From assembly GCF_001836165.1 (NCBI RefSeq), contig NZ_KV827707.1:1-64000 (forward strand): DNA of 64,000 nt, written 5' to 3'. This document shows, piece by piece, positions 24,342 through 32,587 of the stretch. Origin of the DNA: Corynebacterium sp. HMSC036D02. GTDB taxonomy: Bacteria > Actinomycetota > Actinomycetes > Mycobacteriales > Mycobacteriaceae. The first letter of the stretch is position 1. Each line of letters begins with the position of its first letter. Under the pieces are notes generated by a model. It made no database searches and was not told where the DNA came from. It was given only the letters and a program-made list of their open reading frames with translations. The position numbers were made by a program, and so were the translations under genes.

Positions 24342-25673
24342 TTAGCCCCAGTTGGATTCCTTCTCAGCAGCCCAGTTGTCCTTGAACTGCTTGACGACGT
24401 CCTCCCACTTCAGCGTTCCGGAGGCGTATTGCGACAAGGCCTGGCCGAAGTCATCCTTGAATTGCTGCGACGGGAAGTACTGGAAATTCCACGGGTAGGT
24501 GGTCAGATCCTCGTTAGCGATAGCTTCCGCGACCTGCTCAGCAAGGGGATCATTCGGGGTGTCTTCAGCGGTGTAGCTTTCGAACGGTGCGATGAAGCCC
24601 AGGTCCTTCACCACGTGCTCCTTGCCAGCATCAGAGGTAAACAGCCAATCCACGAAGTCCTTAGTGGCTTGCTGGTCGACCTCAGAGGCCTCAGAGTTCA
24701 CGCCCAGGTAGTTCTCGGTGCCGACGTTGATGCCGTACTTTTCTTCGTCTGGCAGACCCATGTACATGGGCAAGAACTTGATCTTGTCTTCCTTGACCAC
24801 GTTGCCAGAGGTCTCGGAAATCTGGGACCATGCCCAGTTACCGTTCTGAACCATGGCGGCCTTACCCTGCGCAAACTCAGCCATGGAATCAGACACCGTC
24901 TTAGAAGGTGCAAGAGACTTTTCTACGGTGGAGTTATCAAGGTAGAGGTCGAAGAGATTCTTGTACTCCTTGTTGTAGGAGAACTCGATATCGTTGGTGT
25001 CCTCGACGTTCTTGTCCTGGTACTCCTGCCAGATCGGAGCGTTAGCCAAGTGGGTCTGCCAACGCCAGTCTTCACCGGAGGTCAGTGAGGTGGAGGCGAA
25101 GGCGCCCTCGATACCGAGCTCGTCCTTCTTTGCCTGCATATCCTCGGCGACTTCCTTGAGCTTTTGGTAGCTCTTGATTTCATCCGTGGACTTGATCTTC
25201 GCGCCGGAGGTGGCGATGTACTTGTCGAAGATCTCGTCGTTGTAGATGATGCCGAAGCCTTCGACGGCGAACGGGACGCCGCGTACCTCTCCGTCCTCGG
25301 TGGTTAGCGGTGGGATGTCGTCGGTGAGCTGCTTAGCTACCTCGGTGTCCGACATATCCGCCATGTAGTCTTGCCAGGTGATGAAGCCAGCAGGTCCGTT
25401 GACCTGGAAGAGAGTCGGGGCTTCATCCTTACCGATTTCCGCCTTGAGGGTCTGCTCATAAGAGCCGGAGGCGGCGGTAACGACCTTGACCTTGACACCG
25501 GTTTCTTCAGTGTAGGCCTTTGCGATCTCCTGGTATGCCGCGTCCTGTTCGGGCTTGAAGTTCAGGAAGTAAACATCGCCTTCCTTGTCGGTGGAGCCTG
25601 AGCACGCGACGAGACTTGCGGCGGCGAGCATGGATGCCATGCTGATGGATGCGATGCGAGTAAGACGCTTCAT
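24342..25673 (-). CDS. musE: maltose-type ABC importer, substrate-binding lipoprotein MusE
   Basis: This 443-residue lipoprotein has the signal MKRLTRIASISMASML and lipobox LVAC-S, placing the lipid-modified Cys at residue 24. The mature part has the family-1 solute-binding fold, with VYFLNFKPEQDAAYQEIAKA at the start and WRWQTHLANAPIW and MVQNGNWAWSQI as ligand-site blocks with many aromatic residues. It should capture maltose or related glucosides outside the membrane for MusF/MusG. A GAGGA lies before the ATG. It is preceded by a 365-bp AT-rich region that probably carries its own promoter. Confidence 0.9.
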   Translation of the reverse strand: MKRLTRIASISMASMLAAASLVACSGSTDKEGDVYFLNFKPEQDAAYQEIAKAYTEETGVKVKVVTAASGSYEQTLKAEIGKDEAPTLFQVNGPAGFITWQDYMADMSDTEVAKQLTDDIPPLTTEDGEVRGVPFAVEGFGIIYNDEIFDKYIATSGAKIKSTDEIKSYQKLKEVAEDMQAKKDELGIEGAFASTSLTSGEDWRWQTHLANAPIWQEYQDKNVEDTNDIEFSYNKEYKNLFDLYLDNSTVEKSLAPSKTVSDSMAEFAQGKAAMVQNGNWAWSQISETSGNVVKEDKIKFLPMYMGLPDEEKYGINVGTENYLGVNSEASEVDQQATKDFVDWLFTSDAGKEHVVKDLGFIAPFESYTAEDTPNDPLAEQVAEAIANEDLTTYPWNFQYFPSQQFKDDFGQALSQYASGTLKWEDVVKQFKDNWAAEKESNWG

Positions 25674-26038
25674 GAGGTCCTCATCTTTCTTGATGAAAAG
25701 CGGGATGGTGGGCCGAGGATAGATACCCGGCTCGTATTCGGTTATGTCTGGGAGACCTCCCGTAACGAAGGCTTCTTCCCAGCGCCACCAAGTGCTTCAT
25801 AGCGGATCGCAGTCCGACTATGAACTGGTTAGCCTGCCCTCCATCTTAGTGAGGTATTCCACATATTCAAAAGAATTCGGACATAAAACACCCGATTGTG
25901 ACCATATCCATATTCGGGCATGGAAACCCTCCCCATTTATGGGGCAATCGGGCTTAAAACTTACAAAAACATATAAAAAGCAGTTGAAAAAGTCTGGTTG
26001 GATTTGAGATTGCGGGCGTTGTTGGGACACGCGAGAGG
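25674..26038 (-). promoter_or_regulatory. upstream region of musE with repeats and a hairpin
   Basis: This gene-free 365-bp stretch is clearly more AT-rich than its neighbours. Direct repeats ATTCGGACAT (25875-25884) and ATTCGGGCAT (25912-25921) lie 37 bp apart. CCCGATTG (25891-25898) and CAATCGGG (25945-25952) form an 8-bp inverted pair around a small CCCCAT-TT-ATGGGG hairpin (25931-25944). These could be an operator set for musE or a terminator for the DUF4032 gene. Confidence 0.45.
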
Positions 26039-27283
26039 TTATGACAAGTCCTCGTCTGCCGGGGGCGTGTTGAGGAGCCGGGCCTCAGCACGGCGGGCTG
26101 GTAGTACAGACGCCAGATAGGATGCCGTGGCCTCCGCGAGCGTGACGGCCTCTCCCCTTTCCTGGGCGAGGAACCAACGGTGATCGACTATCTCGTGGAA
26201 GATTTGTGCCGGCTCAAGCTTGTCTAGCATCTCTTCGGGCACGGCAGCGATAGTCGGCTCATACTCATGCGTCATCCACAAGTGCGCGGCCTGGGTAAGG
26301 CCGACGTGAGGCCCACATTCCACGGCCTGGTAGGCCTGGATGGAGCCCAGAAGGCGTTGGGCTTGATGCTCTTCGACGCTGAGTCCAGTTAAGCTCAACA
26401 GCTCTGCACGATAGTGACCCGGATCCACCACTACGGGCCGGATTCGCACTATCTGCCGAGAATCGTCCTTGGTTACCTTGAGCTCCCCTACATCAAAGCC
26501 CAGTTGGTTGAGGCGGTCGATTCTCTCGGAGACGCGCCAGTACTCACTGGCATCCACGGCCTCCTCAGCGGTGAGTTCTGTCCACAGCTCAAGATAGGAA
26601 CTCTCGACAAGGCTGCCTAGTGCAATGACATCGATAGACCCATCCAAGCATTCACCCGCCTGTAGGTCCATGAGCTCGCCGATGATGTTGACGCGGGCAA
26701 TGTCGACGTCGTAAAGCCTGCGTGATTCGGAGAGGTTGGGTTGGAACTCGCCCGTCTCGGCATCGACAAGATAGGCGGAATAGGTCTCAGCATCGCGCCG
26801 AAAGAGAGTGTTGGACAGTGACACATCGCCCCAGTAGAAGTTGAGCAGATGCATCCGCACCAACAGCACGGACAGGGCGCGGATGAGCTTCTCCGCTTCC
26901 ACGACCGTGAGGTGCCGAGAGAAGATCTCGCGATAGGGCAGGGAGAACTCCAAGTGCTCGGTCACCAAAGCTGCGGTGAGTTCCCCGTAGTCTTCCTCTG
27001 CCGGATGGCGGCCGGTGATCACGGCTACGGGGCGCACACTAGGGGCGCCAAGGCGCTGCAGTTCACGCAGCATCTTGTACTCGTGGTGGGCGGTACGCGC
27101 ACCAATTTCTTTGACCGCGACGATGCCACGGTTGATCCCCACGAACCGCACGATATGCCGGGAAATACCCCTGGGCAATGCGGCGATGAGAGCATCGGGC
27201 CACTGCTCTAATGGTGTGTCCCAGGGCAGCGTCAGCAGTGCCGACGCGTACGTCGACGAGGTGATGCTCATGGACTCTTTCAT
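26039..27283 (-). CDS. DUF4032 protein kinase-like protein inside the mus cluster
   Basis: This 414-residue soluble protein matches the DUF4032 family as I know it. It shows the outline of a protein-kinase-like fold: IVAVKEIG with Lys58, HHEYKML with Glu68, the hinge-like VTEHLEF, the catalytic-loop-like WGDVSLSNTLF with Asp153 and Asn158, and LVDAETG with Asp174 in place of DFG. The C-terminal half (about 190-410) is helical and has no recognised domain. These residues are compatible with phosphotransfer, but no substrate is known. It lies between musE and musK on the same strand, which suggests a role linked to sugar uptake or to kinase control of it. Confidence 0.78.
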   Translation of the reverse strand: MKESMSITSSTYASALLTLPWDTPLEQWPDALIAALPRGISRHIVRFVGINRGIVAVKEIGARTAHHEYKMLRELQRLGAPSVRPVAVITGRHPAEEDYGELTAALVTEHLEFSLPYREIFSRHLTVVEAEKLIRALSVLLVRMHLLNFYWGDVSLSNTLFRRDAETYSAYLVDAETGEFQPNLSESRRLYDVDIARVNIIGELMDLQAGECLDGSIDVIALGSLVESSYLELWTELTAEEAVDASEYWRVSERIDRLNQLGFDVGELKVTKDDSRQIVRIRPVVVDPGHYRAELLSLTGLSVEEHQAQRLLGSIQAYQAVECGPHVGLTQAAHLWMTHEYEPTIAAVPEEMLDKLEPAQIFHEIVDHRWFLAQERGEAVTLAEATASYLASVLPARRAEARLLNTPPADEDLS

Positions 27284-27365
27284 GGTGAATCACTCCACCT
27301 TTTCTGCTGACTATGGCTGAAACTGTCCTATTCATTACGTGCCGCGGGGCAGCCGGCACGGGGGC

Positions 27366-28496
27366 TTAAGGAAGGCGCTTGCCGGTCGACGCCGAGAAGT
27401 TGTGCTGGCCACCCTCCACGATGCGCGCGTGGAAAATGCTGCCCGGAGCCGGCGCGGTGTTCGGCGCAGCGCGGACGACGATTTGGCCGGACTCGGGGAC
27501 GTCCTCGCTTGAGGATCCAAGGTCGCCCTCGCCCACCAACTTGCCGTAGAGGAAGGAATCAGAACCAAGTTCCTCCACGAAGTCGAGCTTGATCGGGATG
27601 GAAAGATCTGTGGACTCGCCCTCCGGAATGATCTCCAGTGCCTCCGGGCGGAAACCGATGGTGATGCGGCCATTATCCTCGGGCGTCATCGCGGCAAGGG
27701 TTTCCGGGGAAAGCTCGATGCGAGCGTGGCCAGAGGTGGCGTCACCATCCTTGACTGAGAAGGTGCCCAAGTTCATGGCTGGGGAGCCGATGAAGCCCGC
27801 GACGAAGACGTTGGCGGGGCGGTCATAAAGCTCGCGGGGCGCGCCAACCTGCTGCAGGTAGCCATCCTTCAGCACCGCGATACGGTCACCCATGGTCAAG
27901 GCCTCCGTCTGGTCGTGGGTGACGTAGACGGTGGTAACTCCAAGCTTGCGCTGCAGGGCTGCAATCTGCGTACGCGTCTGAACACGCAGCTTGGCATCGA
28001 GGTTAGACAGCGGCTCATCCATGAGGAAGACCTGCGGGTTACGAACAATGGCGCGGCCCATGGCCACACGCTGGCGCTGACCACCGGACAGGGCCTTCGG
28101 CTTGCGCTCCAAGAATTCGGTCAGGCCCAAGGTAGCGGCTGCTTCGTCGACGCGCTTATTGATCTCGTCTTGGGACTTGCCGGCGATCTTCAGTGCGAAG
28201 CCCATGTTCTCGCGCACGGTCATGTGTGGGTAGAGAGCATAGTTCTGGAAAACCATGGCGATGTCACGGTCACGCGGTGCAACGTGGGTGACGTCCTTGT
28301 CTCCGATGTAAATGGCACCGTCAGTAACGTTTTCCAAACCGGCCAGCATGCGCAGTGTGGTGGATTTACCACAGCCGGAAGGGCCGACGAGGACGAGGAA
28401 CTCGCCATCAGCGATTTCCAGGTTGAATTTCTTGACGGTGGGTTCCTTTGCTCCCGGGTAGGTCAGGGATGCATCTTTGAATGTTACGGTTGCCAT
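27366..28496 (-). CDS. musK: ABC importer ATPase MusK (MsiK/MalK type)
   Basis: This 376-residue ATPase has Walker A GPSGCGKST (about 38-46), signature LSGGQRQRVAMGRAI, Walker B VFLMDEP and H-loop VTHDQTEALTMGD, then an OB-fold regulatory domain. It should be the shared ATPase MusK2 of the MusFGK2E maltose importer and may serve other sugar importers that lack an ATPase. GGAGGAG lies 9 nt before the ATG. It heads the leftward cluster, 82 nt before the DUF4032 gene. It is closely similar to UgpC in this window over the nucleotide-binding domain but diverges in the C-terminal part. Confidence 0.9.
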   Translation of the reverse strand: MATVTFKDASLTYPGAKEPTVKKFNLEIADGEFLVLVGPSGCGKSTTLRMLAGLENVTDGAIYIGDKDVTHVAPRDRDIAMVFQNYALYPHMTVRENMGFALKIAGKSQDEINKRVDEAAATLGLTEFLERKPKALSGGQRQRVAMGRAIVRNPQVFLMDEPLSNLDAKLRVQTRTQIAALQRKLGVTTVYVTHDQTEALTMGDRIAVLKDGYLQQVGAPRELYDRPANVFVAGFIGSPAMNLGTFSVKDGDATSGHARIELSPETLAAMTPEDNGRITIGFRPEALEIIPEGESTDLSIPIKLDFVEELGSDSFLYGKLVGEGDLGSSSEDVPESGQIVVRAAPNTAPAPGSIFHARIVEGGQHNFSASTGKRLP

Positions 28497-28550
28497 AGCA
28501 AAATCTCCTCCATCGACAGGTACGTGCCGAACGATCCGTAGTGTGAGAAA

Positions 28551-28568
28551 CAGTGAAGTAAATCACTG
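28551..28568 (-). promoter_or_regulatory. GlxR-like palindrome upstream of musK
   Basis: CAGTGA and TCACTG flank a 6-nt spacer, giving AGTGA-N6-TCACT, one base per half away from the GlxR consensus TGTGA-N6-TCACA. It lies 55 bp before the musK start. Binding by GlxR is inferred. Confidence 0.45.
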
Positions 28569-28625
28569 CGCACCAGCTACAGTGCTATTTACGACATTAG
28601 CACTAGTACTGGTAACTACGGCAAA

Positions 28626-28655
28626 AGCCCGGAAACCATAACGGGCTTCCGGGCT
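28626..28655 (-). terminator. terminator of the ppm/lnt transcript
   Basis: A 9-bp stem (28626-28634 with 28647-28655) can alternate with a shorter AGCCCG/CGGGCT stem. On the minus strand TTTTGCC follows. It lies 47 nt after the ppm stop. Confidence 0.8.
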
Positions 28656-28701
28656 GGTTCTTATTCCTCACGCGCGTGTATGAGGCGCCGTGGGCATCGA
28701 G

Positions 28702-29577
28702 TTACTTCTTGAAGGTGCCTTTAACTAGGTTGGAGATTTCGGAAACGAAGTCCGATACAGCGTTCTTGACCGTGGTGACCTTGTGGCCAAGCTCCATGTC
28801 CTTGACCGTGCGGGAGGTGATCTTCGAAATCTCCGAAGTGAAATCGCTGATCTGCTCAGAGCGGTGAGACACACCCCACTTGGTTACTTCGAGCAGGGAA
28901 TCCTTGACAAAGGAGCCGTCCAGCTTGGATTCACCAAGCTCGCGCTCGGTGAAGGTGATCGGAACCTCGCGGACATCAAAGCCATCCTTGATGGCGCGGA
29001 ATGCAACGTCCACCTGGAAGATGTATCCGGCGTTGGAGAGCTCTTCAAAGTCGAGGTGCTCAAGCAGCTCGCGCCGGAAAGCGCGGTAGCCAGCGGTCAT
29101 GTCATTGATGCCAGCACCCAGGGCGACAGAAATGTACTTGTTGCCCAGGCGGGAAAGCAGCTCGCGGTTGGCAGGCCAGTTCACTGTCTCTCCACCCGGT
29201 ACGTAGCGAGAGCCAATGACCAGATCTGCGCCCTTCTCGATTTCCTCAAGCAAGAGGTGGAGTTGCTCCGGCGCGTGGGAGCCGTCGGCGTCCATTTCGC
29301 ACAGAACTTGGTAATCCTTCTCTAGGCCCCACTCGAAGCCGGCGATATAAGCGCCGAGAAGGCCACCCTTGCCTTCGCGGTGCAGCACGTGCAGGTGAGG
29401 ATCCTCGGCGGCCAGCTTGTCTGCAGCCTCTCCGGTGCCATCCGGGGAATTATCGTCCACGATCAGGATGTGAACCTCGGGAGTGGCCTTGCGCACGCGG
29501 CCGGTAATCAGCGGCAGGTTCTCAATCTCGTTGTAGGTGGGGATGATGACTAGAGTAGATTCGTGGGTCGAGCTCAC
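28702..29577 (-). CDS. ppm: polyprenol-phosphate mannose synthase (GT2)
   Basis: The enzyme makes polyprenyl-phosphate-mannose from GDP-mannose, the donor for extracytoplasmic mannosyltransferases that build lipomannan and mannoproteins. The 291-residue protein has the GT-A core: VIIPTYNEIENLP (about 10-22), IVDDNSPDGTG (about 38-48), MDADGSH (about 94-100) and GSRYVPGG. The ending after about residue 230 (HRSEQISDFTSEISKIT) is an added amphipathic helical tail not needed for the GT2 fold. The start is GTG, with AAAGGAG 10 nt upstream. It follows lnt by 28 nt, as in C. glutamicum, where the two proteins correspond to the domains of mycobacterial Ppm1. Confidence 0.92.
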   Translation of the reverse strand: MSSTHESTLVIIPTYNEIENLPLITGRVRKATPEVHILIVDDNSPDGTGEAADKLAAEDPHLHVLHREGKGGLLGAYIAGFEWGLEKDYQVLCEMDADGSHAPEQLHLLLEEIEKGADLVIGSRYVPGGETVNWPANRELLSRLGNKYISVALGAGINDMTAGYRAFRRELLEHLDFEELSNAGYIFQVDVAFRAIKDGFDVREVPITFTERELGESKLDGSFVKDSLLEVTKWGVSHRSEQISDFTSEISKITSRTVKDMELGHKVTTVKNAVSDFVSEISNLVKGTFKK

Positions 29578-29605
29578 TAGTTACTTGCTCCTTTAGGTTT
29601 CTGCT

Positions 29606-31093
29606 TTAAGACGCGCTGCGTCGTCCAGTCAAGCGGGTGGAATGGATCGCAAACAGCGCGCAGACCGTTCCAATAATAGTCATGAGCCACTGCAGGAGCG
29701 AACCATAACGCACCGCAAATGTACGCCCTTCTCGCAGCGGAAGTTCCTCTTCGAGATAAGCCGGTTCAAAGATACCGCTTTCCTGGCTCACTGAACCATC
29801 GGGGTGCACGATGGCTGAGACTCCTGATGTGGCGGCCACAACCACGGCTCGGTCCGCTTCCATTGCGCGCAGGCGGCTCATAGCCAGCTGCTGGTAGGTC
29901 ATGTCAGAATCGCTGAACGTGGCATTATTCGTCGGCGTTGTGAGAATCTGTGCGCCGTTATCGATGGCCGTTCGGAACGCCTGGTCAAAGCTGACCTCGT
30001 AGCACGTAGCAACGCCCACCGCAGTCCCTGCCATAGTCACCACTCCTGACCCATCACCGGGCTTCATGTCGCCCGCTAGGTCTACCAGATCGGTGATCTT
30101 CCTAAAGAATTCACGCATCGGCATCGTCTCACCAAAGGGCTGCAAGTACTTTTTGTAGTGGTGCTGCCCCACCGAGCCATCCGGGTTGAATACCTGCATC
30201 GTATTGCGCGCGCCGACCTCATCTCGGGTGAGAGTTCCGACGAGGATGGGGGCGTCGATGTCGTGGGCGGCGCCGTCGATAAGCGCCCGTGCGTCCTCGT
30301 TGGCAAAAGGATTGATATCGGAGGAGTTCTCAGGCCAAATGACGATGTCTGGCCGTGCTCCATCCTGTGCTGCCTGCTCAGTGACGCGGACGTGATTATC
30401 CAACACTGCGCGGCGTTGCGCTGCAAAGTCAAGGCCCAGCCGCGGGACGTTTCCCTGGACAGCGGCTACCGTGATCGTGCTTGTGATGTGGCTAGGTCGG
30501 TTCACGCCTTGCGAGGCGATGAGCCCTGCAAGAAGCGGCACTGCCAGGAAGGCACAGGCTAACCGTGGTGCGCGCGCAAGGCCCACCACACCCGCGGCGA
30601 CGCAGACGACCGCGAAGCTAATAAGCGCAGGCCCACCCCATGGGGCAAGGTTGGCGAGCGGGCCTTCAATCTGTCCCCACGCCAGACGTACCCAGGCAAA
30701 GCCGCCAAAGGGGACGGAGGAGCGCAGCATTTCCACCGCCACATAAAAGAAGGGAAAAAGCGCGAAGCCATAGTTTAAACGCAGTAACGCTGCCCCACCG
30801 GTACCGAGGAGGATGCTGTACAAGGACAGGAAGATAGCGAGCGCAATATAGGGCATGTTGCCCACGAGCTCACCAATCCACGGAAGCGTGAAGAGATACA
30901 AGACAGCGCTATGGACCACAGCGATGAGCGCCGCCCACCCTAAATGCAGGGGCTTTCGCCAAGGCGATAACGCGGCCACCAACATGGCCACCCCAATGAT
31001 TCCCGCCGCCCACCAGCCGCGCGGCTCCACCGATAGATACGTGACCGCGCCCGAAAGAGCTGCGAGGACAAGCCGGGCACACACAGTGAGCAC
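29606..31093 (-). CDS. lnt: apolipoprotein N-acyltransferase
   Basis: Lnt adds the third acyl chain to the N-terminal Cys of lipoproteins on the outer face of the membrane. The 495-residue protein has about six N-terminal membrane helices (1-205), a nitrilase-like domain (about 215-455) and a C-terminal helix. The catalytic triad is visible as Glu in WPENSSDINP, Lys in YKKYLQPFGE and Cys in VATCYEVSFD. The start is GTG, overlapping the fxsA stop by one base (TAGTG), so translation is coupled. It is followed by ppm. Lipoproteins UgpB, MusE and the one at 59 kb are potential clients. Confidence 0.93.
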   Translation of the reverse strand: MLTVCARLVLAALSGAVTYLSVEPRGWWAAGIIGVAMLVAALSPWRKPLHLGWAALIAVVHSAVLYLFTLPWIGELVGNMPYIALAIFLSLYSILLGTGGAALLRLNYGFALFPFFYVAVEMLRSSVPFGGFAWVRLAWGQIEGPLANLAPWGGPALISFAVVCVAAGVVGLARAPRLACAFLAVPLLAGLIASQGVNRPSHITSTITVAAVQGNVPRLGLDFAAQRRAVLDNHVRVTEQAAQDGARPDIVIWPENSSDINPFANEDARALIDGAAHDIDAPILVGTLTRDEVGARNTMQVFNPDGSVGQHHYKKYLQPFGETMPMREFFRKITDLVDLAGDMKPGDGSGVVTMAGTAVGVATCYEVSFDQAFRTAIDNGAQILTTPTNNATFSDSDMTYQQLAMSRLRAMEADRAVVVAATSGVSAIVHPDGSVSQESGIFEPAYLEEELPLREGRTFAVRYGSLLQWLMTIIGTVCALFAIHSTRLTGRRSAS

Positions 31094-31674
31094 TATTTAT
31101 TTCCGTCCTCAAAGTCTTCGGGCTTGACGTGTTGGGTCCATGTGCGGATTTCATCTTCATCGAGGACTTCGTGCGTGTGGTCCGCTTGTCCCCTGCTTCC
31201 CATGGCGCTGCCGGTAGCACCCGCGCCGAAGCTTCCAAAGGATCCATAGGAGTCGCGGTGTTGTGCCATGGGTGAGGCCTCGTAAACGCGCACACCCATA
31301 TCCTCGATTTTCCGGAACATCGATGCAGCAAGAAGCGTGCGGATGATGGAACGAGTTGGTGCAAAAATGAGCAGAGCACCGATGATCGTGGAGACGAAGC
31401 CGGGCAGCGAAAGCAGGATTCCGCCCACCATAGTCAGGCCGACGTTGCCGGCTGTTTTACCTGGAGTGGGATCCTCCATTACATAGACTCCGTCTTCGGC
31501 CTGGCGGATGCGGCTGACCATCATGCGGCGAACTTCCCAGCTGGCTATCGTCATACCGAAGAGCATGGTCAGCGCCAGGGCTAGTAGTGCCCACAGCACT
31601 CCAATCCACTCGGCAACTGCCCAAAACGCCAGGGTTTCGAGGAGGATGTACGCGATGAACAGAAGAAACGGCAT
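31093..31674 (-). CDS. FxsA family membrane protein
   Basis: This 193-residue protein has four hydrophobic segments in the first 115 residues, beginning PFLLFIAYILLETLAFWAVA (about 2-21). The FxsA block GMTIASWEVRRMMVSRIR and ILLSLPGFVSTIIGALLIF match the family. The C-terminal 70 residues are soluble and Gly/Ser then acidic rich. FxsA of E. coli is a cytoplasmic membrane protein of unclear function named for suppressing F exclusion of phage T7. I choose the ATG at 31674 because TATGGT lies 7 nt before it; an ATG four codons upstream (31686) is possible. It leads into lnt. Confidence 0.85.
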   Translation of the reverse strand: MPFLLFIAYILLETLAFWAVAEWIGVLWALLALALTMLFGMTIASWEVRRMMVSRIRQAEDGVYVMEDPTPGKTAGNVGLTMVGGILLSLPGFVSTIIGALLIFAPTRSIIRTLLAASMFRKIEDMGVRVYEASPMAQHRDSYGSFGSFGAGATGSAMGSRGQADHTHEVLDEDEIRTWTQHVKPEDFEDGNK

Positions 31675-31730
31675 GCAGCCCACCATACTTGCTAGACCTG
31701 CTGGTTCGCTGGAGACCCTCCCGGAGCGAT

Positions 31731-31736
31731 TAGACT
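31731..31736 (+). promoter_or_regulatory. -10 box of a probable leaderless CobG-like mRNA
   Basis: TAGACT ends 8 nt before the ATG at 31745 with no ribosome site between. Confidence 0.55.
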
Positions 31737-31744
31737 GACCCACC

Positions 31745-32587
31745 ATGTCCCTTTCCGAGTCGAAGCATCCCGAATCCGATACCTTGCGCTTCCATCCGGC
31801 AGGCGGTGTTGTCACCCCCGAGCAGTGGCTTGCCCTCGGCCAGGCCGCTAGGGAACATGGCGATGGCAATGTGTACCTAGAGCAGCACAGCGTCATCAGC
31901 CTGCGCGGCATCCGTGATGAGCAGGTGCTTGGCGACGTCCCCCTGCCCACCACCGACGCCCACGTGCTGGCCTCTCCCCTCTCCCTTCATGCACGCCGTG
32001 TGGCGCAGCGCGTTGCTGATGCCCTGGCTGCAGCCGAAGGAGCCTCCCCCGCTCTCGACCGGGATGCAGTCTTCGGCATCGATGGTGGCGCGGGCGATCT
32101 CCTCTCACACGGTGTGGCGGCTGGGCTCCAACTATCCAGCGTCAGTACAGGAGACGATGATGAGGACGCCGGCTCCGCGCGCCTCATTCGAGAGGGAGCA
32201 GCTACAGGTCCAACCCTGGAGTTAGAAGAAGCAATCTCGCAGCTCGTGGACTATGTGCTCGAGGTGTCCAATGGGCTTTCTGAAGACCTCGACAGCTTCG
32301 CCTTTTCTGCGCGTACGGCCCCTGCACAGCCGGCCTTGCCCATCGGTTGGCTGACCGATCACACCAAGCCCGGCCGCGTCGACCTGGGCGCGGGCCTGCA
32401 CGATGGCGTGCTGCCCGGTGAGTACGCGGGGCTTATTGCCCAGCTGGGCGCTTCCATCTCGGTAACCCCCTGGCGAGGCTTAGTCATCCACGATCTGGCC
32501 GAAGGCGATGCCGACGTGGTGCTGCGCGTCCTTGCACCGCGCGGCTTCATCTTCGATGCCAACTCCCCCGCGCTCGGACATCGCTAA
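31745..32587 (+). CDS. CobG/nitrite-sulfite reductase ferredoxin-like protein without cysteines
   Basis: This 280-residue protein matches the ferredoxin-like half-domains of precorrin-3B synthase CobG and sulfite/nitrite reductases. The first repeat has TLRFHPAGGVVTPEQWLAL and VYLEQHSVISLRGI (about 13-56). DAVFGIDGGAGDLL (about 107-120) matches the KFxFGxDxG block, and a second repeat follows near residue 200 (PIGWLTDHTKPGRVDL, TPWRGLVIHD). The protein contains no cysteine, so it cannot hold the 4Fe-4S cluster or siroheme of the active enzymes. It is a shortened, non-redox relative of unknown function. It overlaps the convergent SDR gene by 4 nt. Confidence 0.8.
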   Translation: MSLSESKHPESDTLRFHPAGGVVTPEQWLALGQAAREHGDGNVYLEQHSVISLRGIRDEQVLGDVPLPTTDAHVLASPLSLHARRVAQRVADALAAAEGASPALDRDAVFGIDGGAGDLLSHGVAAGLQLSSVSTGDDDEDAGSARLIREGAATGPTLELEEAISQLVDYVLEVSNGLSEDLDSFAFSARTAPAQPALPIGWLTDHTKPGRVDLGAGLHDGVLPGEYAGLIAQLGASISVTPWRGLVIHDLAEGDADVVLRVLAPRGFIFDANSPALGHR

